Source: Streptomyces sp. Q6
GTDB lineage: Bacteria; Actinomycetota; Actinomycetes; Streptomycetales; Streptomycetaceae
DNA length: 64,000 nucleotides
Direction: 5' to 3'
NCBI RefSeq assembly: GCF_036967205.1
Contig: NZ_CP146022.1
Span: forward strand, 8,494,001 to 8,558,000
Shown here piece by piece: positions 8,936 through 17,323 of the stretch (position 1 is its first letter; every line of letters starts with the position of its first letter). The position numbers were made by a program, and so were the translations under genes. Below the pieces are notes generated by a model that did no database searches, had not been told where the DNA came from, and saw only the letters and a list, made by a program, of their open reading frames with translations.

Positions 8936-10057
8936 GTGGCTGAGCCTGTTCGGGTGCGCAGACTGACTGACCAGGAAGGGCAGAAGCTGCAGCAGATCGT
9001 GCGCCGGGGCAGCACCAGTTCGGTGCGGTACCGGCGGGCGATGATGCTGCTGGCCTCGGCCGGCGGGAACCGGGCACCGGTGATCGCGAAGCTGGTGCAG
9101 GCCGACGAGGACACCGTGCGCGATGTGATCCACCGGTTCAACGAGATCGGCCTGGCCTGCCTGGACCCTCGGTGGGCGGGAGGCCGTCCCCGCCTGCTCG
9201 ATCGTGATGACGAGGACTTCGTCATCCAGACGGCCATCACCCGCCCCACCAAGCTCGGCCAGCCCTTCACCCGCTGGTCGCTGCGCAAGCTCGTCGCCTA
9301 CCTGCGGAAAGTTCACGGCCGGGTGATCCGCATCGGCCGCGAGGCGTTACGTGGCCTGCTCGCCCGCCGCGGCGTTACCTTCCAGCGCACCAAGACATGG
9401 AAGGAGTCGCCGGACCCGGACCGCGAGGCGAAGCTGGACCGGATCGAAGAGGTCCTTCACCGCTTCTCCGACCGGGTTTTCGCCTTCGACGAGTTCGGCC
9501 CGCTCGGGATCCGGCCCACCGCCGGCTCGTGCTGGGCCGAACGAAAGCGCCCCGGCCGACTGCCCGCCACATATCACCGCACCCACGGGGTGCGCTATTT
9601 CCATGGCTGCTACTCGGTTGGGGACGACCGCCTGTGGGGCGTCAACCGGTGCAAGAAGGGCGCCGCGAACACGCTGGCCGCGCTGAAGTCGATCCGTGCC
9701 GCCCGCCCCGACGGCGCACCGATCTACGTGATCCTGGACAACCTGTCTGCCCACAAGGGCGCCGACATCCGCCGCTGGGCGAAGAAGAACAAGGTCGAGC
9801 TGTGCTTCACCCCGACCTACGCCTCGTGGGCAAACCCCATAGAGGCCCACTTCGGACCGCTGAGACAGTTCACCATCGCCAACTCCCACCACCCCAACCA
9901 CATCGTGCAGACCAAGGCTCTGCACGCCTACCTGCGCTGGCGCAACGTCAACGCCCGCCATCGTGACGTCCTGGCCGCCGAACGCAGGGAACGCGCCCGC
10001 ATCCGCAGCGAGAAGGGCATCCGATGGGGCGGACGCCCGCTCACGATGGCGGCCTGA
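8936..10057 (+). CDS. IS630-family DDE transposase
   Basis: The 373-residue protein has an N-terminal helix-turn-helix region (residues about 40-85, VIAKLVQADEDTVRDVIHRF) followed by GRPRLL. The catalytic triad is visible as D185 in FAFDEFG, D268 in YVILDNLSAH and E303 in ANPIEAHFG, so the enzyme should be active. It cuts at the element ends and integrates at TA. The GTG at 8936 is preferred because the conserved N-terminus PVRVRRLTDQE begins there; an upstream in-frame start at 8879 would lie in the inverted repeat. It ends 17 bases before the stop of the convergent passenger gene. Confidence 0.9.
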   Translation: MAEPVRVRRLTDQEGQKLQQIVRRGSTSSVRYRRAMMLLASAGGNRAPVIAKLVQADEDTVRDVIHRFNEIGLACLDPRWAGGRPRLLDRDDEDFVIQTAITRPTKLGQPFTRWSLRKLVAYLRKVHGRVIRIGREALRGLLARRGVTFQRTKTWKESPDPDREAKLDRIEEVLHRFSDRVFAFDEFGPLGIRPTAGSCWAERKRPGRLPATYHRTHGVRYFHGCYSVGDDRLWGVNRCKKGAANTLAALKSIRAARPDGAPIYVILDNLSAHKGADIRRWAKKNKVELCFTPTYASWANPIEAHFGPLRQFTIANSHHPNHIVQTKALHAYLRWRNVNARHRDVLAAERRERARIRSEKGIRWGGRPLTMAA

Positions 10058-10074
10058 CCAGATGTTCCGGCGGG

Positions 10075-10476
10075 TCAGACAACCAGCGCCGCGTGCAGCG
10101 CATCGAATGCTTCACGAAGTTCCAACGTGGCGATCGGATCGATCTCCATCTGCAAATGACACACGCCGTCGTCGCCGTTGGGAGTCAGACGCACGAAAAA
10201 GGCGAAACCGTCCCCGACGGGCTCCGCCTTCAACGTCATCGGATTGCTCCGGCCCGGAGTCACCGCCACCGAAAAGCGTCCACCCGACGGCGCGCGCAGG
10301 TGAGAGAGCACGCGGGCCGCGAAGTCCATGACCTCCGCAGCGCTGACATCCGCGGTGAAGTCAGCCGTCAGCCACGAGCACCAATCGGCAGTGACCTGCC
10401 AGGTGTCGCCATCGGTCCGAGCCAGTTCCACCCACACGTCGTCGCTGCCGAGGCGTATCCGCGGTAGTTCCATCAT
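10075..10476 (-). CDS. Passenger gene inside the IS630 element; DUF5959-like hypothetical protein
   Basis: This 133-residue acidic protein starts MMELPRIRLGSDDVWVEL and ends near ALHAALVV. It has mixed alpha/beta character, with a WCSWLTADFTADVS segment, a helix around EVMDFAARVLSHLRA and strands FSVAV and FAFFVRL. No signal peptide or membrane segment is present. It resembles small actinobacterial proteins of the DUF5959 type from memory; this needs checking. It lies wholly between the transposase stop and the right inverted repeat, so it moves with the element. Codon use and length look like those of a maintained gene. A role as orphan immunity or accessory factor is speculation. Confidence 0.75.
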   Translation of the reverse strand: MMELPRIRLGSDDVWVELARTDGDTWQVTADWCSWLTADFTADVSAAEVMDFAARVLSHLRAPSGGRFSVAVTPGRSNPMTLKAEPVGDGFAFFVRLTPNGDDGVCHLQMEIDPIATLELREAFDALHAALVV

Positions 10477-10594
10477 CGCCCTCCGACATCCGAGCCTGGG
10501 CTCAAGATCCTATGAGGCAGATCTCCCTCATCGGAAGCCATCACGCCATCCACCGCCCGCTCAACCCGGCGAACCTTCCCGGTCAGGGCACTAG

Positions 10595-10984
10595 TGACCT
10601 GGCACCGGACCCCCTGGGAGGCCAGTGGCGCTGCGCTTCCTGGGCCCTGTGGTGTGAACGGGGCGTGTGAGTTGGGGCAGGGGCGCGCAAGGGGGCGCGC
10701 GGTACCAGCCGAGTGCGCCGGTTCTGGAGCGAGACGTCATTTGGCTGCCGGCTTCACCGACTTCGCGTTCGCTGGGAACGCCGAGCCGAGATCCACGAAG
10801 CCTTGCTGAGGCCGGTCTACTGCCGCCTCATCATCCGTCGGCAACTGTGGTCAGTGTATGAGCCGTTGCGAGTTGAGTCATCTGACTGATGCCCCTGTGG
10901 CCGTATCTCGCGATTCTGATGGAGGTGCCTGTGATGTACGCAAGGTGGGCACTCTCGTCGCCCCATCAGTCTTGAGGAGAAACG
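10595..10984. other. Intergenic region upstream of the ribosome-inactivating protein gene
   Basis: There are 390 bases without a supported gene. A near-palindrome TGAGTCA-TC-TGACTGA lies around 10873-10888 and is a candidate regulatory site for the downstream toxin gene. The 5' part of the gene broken by the IS630 element should lie on the minus strand here but cannot be recognised. Confidence 0.35.
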
Positions 10985-11941
10985 ATGTTTTCTGAGGGGT
11001 TCACCCTACGGAGCCCAGAGGGACACAGGCGTGGAAGCTTCCTTTCCGTGCTTGCTGTCTTTGCCGTCACCCTCGTGGCACTTTTCGCGGGTGTCAGCCC
11101 CGCGAAGGCAGACACGGCGGAGGGGCGAATTTCGCACGTCTGGTACAACCTGTACGGCACCGGAGATACGCCGGCCAGTCAGTACGGTGGCTTCATTTCA
11201 AGTCTGCAGAACGCGGCTGGGCACTACTGGTGGAACGGGATCGCCGCGACGCAAACAGCTGGCAGGGGTGACTCGCTGATCCGTGCGGACCTGAACTTCA
11301 ATGGCGAAGAGCTGCGCCTGTGGTTCACCCCCAACAACCTTTACCTGCGTGGCTTCACCAACCACAACGGCGATACCTGGCAGTTCGCTGACGCCGATTA
11401 CAATCTCGGCGAGGTCATGGAGAATCTCAGCCACGGCCCTGACGGTGGCTTGCTGCCCAACCTCGGGCAGGTCCAGACTCTGAGCTACACGTCCCACTAC
11501 AACGACATAGTGCAGGCTACGGACGGGTATTCGAGAGGGAACTTGCCCTACTCGTACAGCCTTCTGTACAACCACGCCTATCAGTTGCAATACGGCGGCG
11601 ACGGCAGCAGTACAGCAGCCTCGCTGCTGTTCATGATCCAGTACACGTCGGAGGCCGTACGGTTCTGGGATGTTTACGGCGTCATGGTCGACATAATGCG
11701 TAACGGGAACACGTACTATCCGGCGCTCCCCTTGAGGCAGCAGGAATTGGAGAACGACTGGTCGCAACTCTCCAACTACGCCCGGAATCTCCAGGCCGGG
11801 CGTAACCCCGCGCCGGTGTACGTAGGACCGAACGCCGGGACCATTTCGAACAGTTCGCAGCTGACGTCGCGTGTCCGCATGGTCATCGGCGACCCCTCGC
11901 AGGTCAATGCCGTCGGCGACTGGTGGCACACGGAGCTCTGA
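10985..11941 (+). CDS. Secreted ribosome-inactivating protein, rRNA N-glycosidase (ricin A-chain fold)
   Basis: The 318-residue protein has a long signal peptide (RR at 15-16, hydrophobic core 19-36, likely cleavage after AKA at 43) and then one ribosome-inactivating domain. Diagnostic residues can be placed: YLRGFTN at 120-126 (substrate-stacking tyrosine), the catalytic signature SEAVRF at 222-227 with E223 and R226, and ELENDWSQLS with W259, which matches the conserved active-site tryptophan region. The family removes one adenine from the sarcin-ricin loop of large-subunit rRNA and so stops translation. There is no lectin B chain, so it is single-chain. GAGGAGAA sits just upstream of the ATG. 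It is monocistronic, and no immunity gene is visible beside it; export or ribosome specificity may protect the producer. Confidence 0.85.
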   Translation: MFSEGFTLRSPEGHRRGSFLSVLAVFAVTLVALFAGVSPAKADTAEGRISHVWYNLYGTGDTPASQYGGFISSLQNAAGHYWWNGIAATQTAGRGDSLIRADLNFNGEELRLWFTPNNLYLRGFTNHNGDTWQFADADYNLGEVMENLSHGPDGGLLPNLGQVQTLSYTSHYNDIVQATDGYSRGNLPYSYSLLYNHAYQLQYGGDGSSTAASLLFMIQYTSEAVRFWDVYGVMVDIMRNGNTYYPALPLRQQELENDWSQLSNYARNLQAGRNPAPVYVGPNAGTISNSSQLTSRVRMVIGDPSQVNAVGDWWHTEL

Positions 11942-12335
11942 ATCCGCTACGCCGCTGAGCGTGTATCCAAAAGTCCTGCGCGTAACGGCAGTGAGACTTA
12001 GCGCTACAGTTGGCCTCTTAGTGCCGTGGTTTACCCGGCTGTGCGTGGTGGTTGGCCCGTCCCGGCGGCATGTGTTCGTTCTCACTGAAGGTGTCGCGAT
12101 CTCAGTGAAGGCGTCTGGGGCGGGGGTCTCCTCATTGAAGGTGTCTCGTTCTCATCGAAGTTGTCGCGGTGGTGCTGCAGGTGCGACGGCTGCCGAGTCG
12201 GCGCGGAATCCGGTGGCGAGGACATGCCCGAAGCTTCGCGGCGCGGCCTGCCGATCAGTCGGCCGGTCACCGGATCGAGATGACCAAGAGCCCGGAAGGT
12301 GCCCTTCCGCGACGCTGAGCTGCGAGGATGGCGCG
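11942..12335. other. Intergenic region containing a direct-repeat cluster
   Basis: This stretch of about 390 bases holds no supported gene. Its second half contains four imperfect 20-bp direct repeats (listed separately). The final bases hold the AGG-containing ribosome site of the lipoprotein gene. Confidence 0.4.
12079..12168 (+). repeat. Four 20-bp direct repeats, consensus near TTCTCANTGAAGGTGTCGCG
   Basis: Units lie at 12079-12098, 12099-12118, 12129-12148 and 12149-12168. All share a TCA-N-TGAAG core followed by GTGTC or a one-base variant. The pairs are back to back with a 10-base spacer between pairs. Multiple short direct repeats of this kind are found at the ends of Mu-like and IS21-type elements, where they bind the transposase, so this may be an orphan element end. 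A regulatory array for the neighbouring lipoprotein is an alternative. Confidence 0.6.
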
Positions 12336-13472
12336 ATGGTGAGGCTGAGAAAGCGCGTGTTCGCAGTCGCCGCGGCGGTCGTGAGCGTCATGTCCCTGGC
12401 GTTGACCGCGTGTGCGCAGAGCGACTCCAAGGTCGGCAGCGGCGACCGCGAGGCGGCGTACAAGCGTGTCATCAAGGACCCGCACCCGAGTCCTGACGCC
12501 GTCATCGAGGCGGCCGGCGCACCGGCCGGGGTGGCGCGGGCGGGCGACGGCTCCCTGCTGCTGTCGTACAACGCGCGCGACATCGGGGACGACGAGGGCC
12601 CGGCGGCCGCCGCCTGGCGGATCGTCTCGCCGGCCGGCCGCACGGTCGCGCAGCAGGCGTGGCACGCGAACGTGGAGGATCAGCCGGACCAGTACATCGG
12701 CGTGCGCGACGGCTTCGTCCGCTGGCACCGCAGCAGCCGGGGCGCGGAGAGCGCGTACGCGCTCGACGTACGCGGCAAGCGGCACAAGGTCACCACTTCG
12801 GACCGCGCGCTGGGCACCCGCCCCGGCGACATCGTCCTCCACGAGGGGACGCCGGCTCGCTTCTACCGCCCCGCCAACCGCACCGTGGCCGCCCCGGCCG
12901 GCGCACCGGAATACGTAGACTTCGCGCTGGACGAGCGCGGCTCGGTCTGGTTCGTGGACCAGTCGCGGATGCCCAACCGCGTCGTGCAGCAACGCGACGG
13001 CCGCACCCTCACCTCCATACCGATGCCCAAGCCGTACACCAGCGGCGGCGCCGTCACCGCGGCGGGCGGCACGACGGCGTTGGCCTTGCTCCGCGGCGGC
13101 CCCAACGGCACGGTCCGAGGCCTGATGGTGACCGCGGACGACGGCGCGCACTGGCGCAACCTCACCGGGGGAGGCATCCCCTGGCAGGACCTCAAGCGCG
13201 ATGTGGTGTTCCTGGTACTGCGGGCGCTGCCGGACGGGCGGCTGCTCGTCGGCGAGAGGGAGGGCCGCTACTGGCTCGCCGACGACCGCTCGAACCGGGC
13301 CTTTCACCAGCTCAAGATCCCGGTGCCGTTTACCTCGTTCACCGTCCAGGGCAAGACGCTGTACGGCATCGCGGACGCGACGAAGCCGACGTACGACCTG
13401 GTGAAGGGCGAGGGGCTGTACGCCTCGGACGACGGCGGGCGCACGTGGCGGCGGCAGGGAAAGCGGGGCTGA
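12336..13472 (+). CDS. Exported lipoprotein with beta-propeller (BNR/Asp-box-like) repeats
   Basis: The 378-residue product starts with MVRLRKR, a hydrophobic segment and the lipobox LTAC with C26, so it should be anchored outside the membrane by lipid. Two Asp-box-like motifs, TADDGAHWRNL and SDDGGRTWRR, and repeated YVDFALDERGSVWFVDQS or LRALPDGRLLVGEREG strands indicate a sialidase-like propeller fold. The catalytic residues of sialidases are not evident, so a sensing, binding or scaffolding role is more likely. The frame is open further upstream, but the ATG at 12336 begins a good lipoprotein signal and follows GCGAGG. It appears to be monocistronic. Confidence 0.8.
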   Translation: MVRLRKRVFAVAAAVVSVMSLALTACAQSDSKVGSGDREAAYKRVIKDPHPSPDAVIEAAGAPAGVARAGDGSLLLSYNARDIGDDEGPAAAAWRIVSPAGRTVAQQAWHANVEDQPDQYIGVRDGFVRWHRSSRGAESAYALDVRGKRHKVTTSDRALGTRPGDIVLHEGTPARFYRPANRTVAAPAGAPEYVDFALDERGSVWFVDQSRMPNRVVQQRDGRTLTSIPMPKPYTSGGAVTAAGGTTALALLRGGPNGTVRGLMVTADDGAHWRNLTGGGIPWQDLKRDVVFLVLRALPDGRLLVGEREGRYWLADDRSNRAFHQLKIPVPFTSFTVQGKTLYGIADATKPTYDLVKGEGLYASDDGGRTWRRQGKRG

Positions 13473-13791
13473 CTCGTCGGAGGGCGTTGTTACATTGGCC
13501 CGATGATGGCCGACATCCGTTCTCGGTAAAGGTTGACGGCTCTCGCTGACCCTTGTCGGCACCACCACGCGCCATCCCGTACCAGTTCACAAGAACACGC
13601 CGCAGGTCACAGCCCTCACCGCTACCCGGCTGGTCAATCGAAACGCTCAGCCGGGCCAACCACAGCACGCAGGGGCCAACTGAAGCGCTCAGGCACAGGC
13701 AGTTGAGGCTGCTTGCTGCACGAGGCGTTGACATGGCTGTCGCCGGGCGTTCGATCGAAGTGTCAGCATCGTCCGTCCACCCGGCGAGGTT
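13473..13791. other. Intergenic region, no gene seen
   Basis: These 319 bases carry two near-identical 11-mers, GAAACGCTCAG at 13640-13650 and GAAGCGCTCAG at 13682-13692, in direct orientation. They could belong to the left end of the decayed IS630 element that follows. No coding sequence is supported. Confidence 0.3.
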
Positions 13792-14826
13792 GTGGTCAGT
13801 GTGCGCCCGCCCACCGTGTTCGCCAACGCGACCGTGAGTGCGAGAGGATACGCGGCCTGTTGCGCGGTCCTGGCCGCTCGATGGTTCGGGCGGTGATGGT
13901 GCTGCTGCCCCTGCATGGCTTGCTTCCCGCGGAGACTTCCTCGCTCTTGGGGTACGACCCGGCCACGGTGCGGCGGTGGATCGGCCGCTTCAACGCCCAT
14001 GGCGTGGCCGGCCTGGAGGACCGCCCCCGCGGCGGACGGCCGCGGCTGGGCGAGCGCCGGGTGACCGGGCGGATTGCCGCACTCCTGGAGCGGACCAGGC
14101 CGTGGACGGTGCGTCAGCTGCACCACTATCTGGGCTGATCAAAGGTCAGCACCCGCACCCTGTACCGGCGCCTGCGCGAGGTGGCCGTGTGGCGGCGGCC
14201 GAAGCTGATCGCCCGCGGTGATCCACACCGGGACGCAATCCTGGCCACCCTGCGCCGCCGCGTGCCACTACTTCCCGTCGGCGCGAAGGTCTTCACCGCC
14301 GATGAAACGCATGTGCACCTGCTGCCCCACGTCCGTGCCCGCTGGATCCGGCCCGGCCACCGCCCCGAAGTCCTCACCCCGGGCAGGAATCGCCAGGTCA
14401 CCGTGCTGGGTGCGCTGGAGGTGACCTCCGGCGCCTTCTTCTACCGACTCGGGCGCCGCTGTGCGGCCGACTTCCTCGCCCTGCTTCAGCAGCTCCTGGC
14501 CGCCTACCCCGATGCCCCGGCCCTCGCCATCGTGTGTGACAACGACCAGATCCACCACGCCCGCGCGGTCCGCGACTTCATTGCCGACCACCCCGGCGTG
14601 CACCTGTGGTTCAGCGCCCGCTACAGCCCGCACGGCAACCCGACCGAACGGATCTGGGCCCGCCCAGAAGACCTTCATCGCGAACACCGCAGGGTCCTGG
14701 CCCGGCCGCAAACGACAAATCCATGCCTTCTTCCGCAGCCGATTACCGGATCAGAACCTGGCCACCGCCGCACCCTGGACAAGCCCTGGTTCCCCACGAG
14801 ATACCGACAGGACTTCTGGAATGCCG
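13792..14826 (+). pseudogene. Degenerate IS630-family transposase
   Basis: The region reads as a transposase of the IS630 group broken by several lesions. An N-terminal piece with VRRWIGRFNAHGVAGLEDRP and GRPRLGE is followed by an in-frame TGA at 14136-14138. The frame then resumes with RTLYRRLREVAVWRRPKL, FTADETHVHLLP (first Asp), AIVCDNDQIHHARA (second Asp) and SPHGNPTERIW (Glu). After that, the conserved C-terminus is split over two frames (IHAFFRSRLPDQNLATAAP in one, FPTRYRQDFWNAAY in another). The 5' end also needs a frameshift near 13840. All catalytic residues survive, so decay is probably recent. I found no clear terminal repeats. Confidence 0.85.
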
Positions 14827-15176
14827 CTTACTGTAGAAGCCCGGTCCTGGCCCTTCCCCCTGCTCGGCGGGTGGAAGGGCTCGGCCATGTGCTGACTCCG
14901 TGATGTGGACATCGTTGAGGGAGTCGAGGTCGAAGCGCCGGCTGGGGACGTGCCGCGCGGAGGGGGACGAGGTACTCGTACCTCTGGCCATCCAGATCTT
15001 GGTCATCAACCAGTACGCGTCGCCCACGGGCGAGCCGTCACCGCTTGGTCGGCCGCGAAGCCGAGCCGTGTTTCGCCCGCATCGGCATGACCACGCTCGA
15101 CCTGATCCGGCTCGCGGCCGGACCGCACACGCACGGCGGCCCCAAGCCGCCGTCGGCTCCTGGGCGCGCCCGCGCC
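14827..15176. other. Intergenic region between IS remnant and alpha-galactosidase gene
   Basis: There are 350 bases with no supported gene. The segment follows the C-terminus of the decayed transposase and precedes the convergent stop of the GH36 gene. I see no hairpin or repeat strong enough to list. Confidence 0.3.
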
Positions 15177-17255
15177 TCACCGCCTCACCAGCCGAACCAC
15201 GGAACTCGCCCGGCCGTGCGCGTCGAGGCGCAGGGGCCACCCGTGGGTGAGGAGGTCCGCCGCGCGGTGCTCCGTGCCCGTCTCCTCGTCCGCGTAGACC
15301 TCGGCGGGGGAGAGGCCGGCCAGGCGCAGATCGCGGTCGTGGCCCCAGGCGATGACCACGACGCGGCCGTCCCGTTCGTACTGAACGGCGTCGTCGAGGC
15401 GGTACTGCCGGCCGAACTGCACCACCGGGCGGATCTCCTTGTAGAGGGCCACCAGACCCTGAGCCTCGGTGAGTTCGGCCTCGGTCCAGCGCGAGAGGTC
15501 GCCGCCGATGCCGAGCGCGCCGGCCATGGCGATGTGGAAGCGGTGGGCGAGGGGTGCCGCGCGCCCGGTGTGCGGGTTGGGGCTGTCGGTGGCCCAGGCC
15601 GACATCGTGCGTGCCGGGTAGATCTGGCTGTAGCCGTGCTGGATGTGGATGCGGTCGGTGGCGTCGGTGTTGTCCGAGATCCAGGTCTGGTCGGTGCGGG
15701 CGAGCATGCCCAGGTCCGCGCGGCCGCCACCCCCCGCGCAGCCCTCGATGCGCAGGGCCGGGTGGGTTCGGCGCAGCCGGTCGATGACCGCGTACACGCC
15801 GCGTGTGTGGTCGGTCCACAGGCGTTCGCCGTCGGGGTGGCCCGGCCAGCCGGCCTCTGTGAACGCACGATTCATGTCCCACTTGAGGAAGTCGATGGCG
15901 TACGTCGACACGAGCTGGTCGAGCCACTGGTACGCCCATGCGGAAACGTCTGGGCGGGCGAAGTTGAGGACCAACTGGTTGCGGAGTCGGGTGCGGCGGC
16001 GGTGCGGCATGTGGAGCACCCAGTCGGGGTGGGTGCGGTACAGATCGCTGTCAGGGTTGGTCATCTCCGGTTCCACCCACAGCCCGAACCGCATACCCAA
16101 GGCGCGGATCTCCTCGACGAGCGGGGCGAGTCCGTCCGGGAACCGCTCGGGTGAGGGGTGCCAGTCGCCGAGTCCCGCCCGGTCGTCGGTGCGCGCTCCG
16201 AACCAGCCGTCGTCGACGACGAACAACTCGGCACCGAGGCGCGCGGCGCGCTCGGCGAGCGCCAGCTGACCCTCCCGGGTGACGTTCCAGCCGGTCGCCT
16301 CCCAGCTGTTGTAGACGACGGGACGTGGTTCGTCGGGGCGGGGCAGCACATGCGCGGTGATGTACGCGTGCCAGCCGCGACTGGTCGCACCGAAGCCGCC
16401 TGTGCTGAACTGGCCCGCGAAGACAGGGGTTTGATGCTGCTCGCCGGGCGTGAGACGCCACGTGAGCCCGTCGTGCCCGGCGCCGCCGGTCACCGTGAGC
16501 GGGCCCCCCGTGTGGTCGCGGTGCGCGGCGATCCGCCAGCTTCCGGACCAGGCGAGGACCATGCTCCACACGTCGCCGGCCGTCTCGTCCGCGTCGCCCG
16601 CGTCGACCATCAGCCACGGGTTGCCGAAGTGCCCGGAGATGCCGCGCCGACTGGTGAAGACCGTCTCGGCGTAAGGGGCTTCGGTGCGGCGCAGTTGCGT
16701 CTCGCCCGACCACTGGCCGACGGTGTGGCTCAGACGCACCCCGGACGCGGCGGGCACGGACCAGGCGGCGGCGTCGCAGCGCAGCACGTCGATCGGGTCG
16801 TCGGCGTGGTCGCCCGTCCCCAAGTGGCGCAAGGTCAGGGAGCGTTCGATGACGTCGCTGTCCTGGTGGACGCGGTAGTGGAGGGTGCAGCTGAGCGGGT
16901 AGTGGCGGTCCCGCAGCCGCACCCACAGCTGTTCGCCGCCGAGCTCGTGGCCCTCGTACTCCCATTCGACGCCGCGTGCGCCGGTCGCGTACCGCACGAG
17001 GAGCGACGGCACACCGAACCGCGCCCCGCCCTCAACTCCCAGTTCCTCACCGCTGGTCGACGCGAAACTGCTGGTGACGCCGTCGTGCACCGGAAGACTG
17101 GCTGCCTGGCCGAGTGTGAGTGGAGCCCCCCAGTGCAGATGGTGGGGGACGTCGTCGGCGCCGATGCGCAGGGCGTAGGACGAGGCGGGGGTGGTGAGCA
17201 GGAACGTGCGGCTGGCGGCGTCGAAGGCCACCGAGGACACCTGTGACATGGGCAC
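15177..17255 (-). CDS. GH36 alpha-galactosidase (intracellular)
   Basis: The 692-residue enzyme has the three-part GH36 layout. An N-terminal beta-supersandwich leads to the catalytic barrel from about residue 330, followed by a C-terminal beta domain. In the barrel are VVDDGWFGAR, GLWVEPEMTN, the nucleophile D460 in FLKWDMNR, the EGCAGGGGRAD loop and the acid/base D528 in WISDNTDATDR. It hydrolyses terminal alpha-galactosides such as melibiose or raffinose. No signal peptide is present, so it should act on imported oligosaccharides. The start may be GTG at 17255 or ATG at 17249. It is divergent from the ROK regulator, with a palindromic operator candidate in between, and should be coregulated with the transport operon. 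Confidence 0.92.
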   Translation of the reverse strand: MPMSQVSSVAFDAASRTFLLTTPASSYALRIGADDVPHHLHWGAPLTLGQAASLPVHDGVTSSFASTSGEELGVEGGARFGVPSLLVRYATGARGVEWEYEGHELGGEQLWVRLRDRHYPLSCTLHYRVHQDSDVIERSLTLRHLGTGDHADDPIDVLRCDAAAWSVPAASGVRLSHTVGQWSGETQLRRTEAPYAETVFTSRRGISGHFGNPWLMVDAGDADETAGDVWSMVLAWSGSWRIAAHRDHTGGPLTVTGGAGHDGLTWRLTPGEQHQTPVFAGQFSTGGFGATSRGWHAYITAHVLPRPDEPRPVVYNSWEATGWNVTREGQLALAERAARLGAELFVVDDGWFGARTDDRAGLGDWHPSPERFPDGLAPLVEEIRALGMRFGLWVEPEMTNPDSDLYRTHPDWVLHMPHRRRTRLRNQLVLNFARPDVSAWAYQWLDQLVSTYAIDFLKWDMNRAFTEAGWPGHPDGERLWTDHTRGVYAVIDRLRRTHPALRIEGCAGGGGRADLGMLARTDQTWISDNTDATDRIHIQHGYSQIYPARTMSAWATDSPNPHTGRAAPLAHRFHIAMAGALGIGGDLSRWTEAELTEAQGLVALYKEIRPVVQFGRQYRLDDAVQYERDGRVVVIAWGHDRDLRLAGLSPAEVYADEETGTEHRAADLLTHGWPLRLDAHGRASSVVRLVRR

Positions 17256-17269
17256 GGAGCCTAGGCGTC

Positions 17270-17302
17270 ATTTCCTTGAATTTAAATATTGACGAAGGAA
17301 AT
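17270..17302. promoter_or_regulatory. AT-rich palindromic operator between GH36 and ROK regulator genes
   Basis: ATTTCCTT at 17270-17277 is repeated inverted as AAGGAAAT at 17295-17302, with GAATTTAAATATT-type sequence between. This 33-base, strongly AT-rich palindrome stands out in DNA of about 70% GC. It sits 15 bases upstream of the GH36 start and 21 bases upstream of the ROK start, where a repressor would block both promoters. Confidence 0.75.
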
Positions 17303-17323
17303 TAATGCCTCTACGTTTCCCCC

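Larger units (their letters stand above)
8849..10594 (+). mobile_element. IS630-family element with 33-bp perfect inverted repeats and a passenger gene
   Basis: The 33 bases at 8849-8881 (CTAGTGCCCTGACCGGGAAG and 13 more) are repeated perfectly inverted at 10562-10594. The outermost CTAG contains TA, the target dinucleotide duplicated by IS630/Tc1-type transposases, so the true element is about 8852-10591 flanked by TA. It holds a rightward transposase gene and a convergent 133-codon gene that is not a transposase. The perfect repeats and intact frame suggest a recent, potentially active insertion. It interrupts a leftward secreted-protein gene fragment. Confidence 0.9.

Noticed and set aside
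12079-12168. CRISPR-like repeat array
   Set aside because: The repeats are 20 bp, imperfect, and mostly adjacent without unique spacers of 30-40 bases; no cas genes are present.
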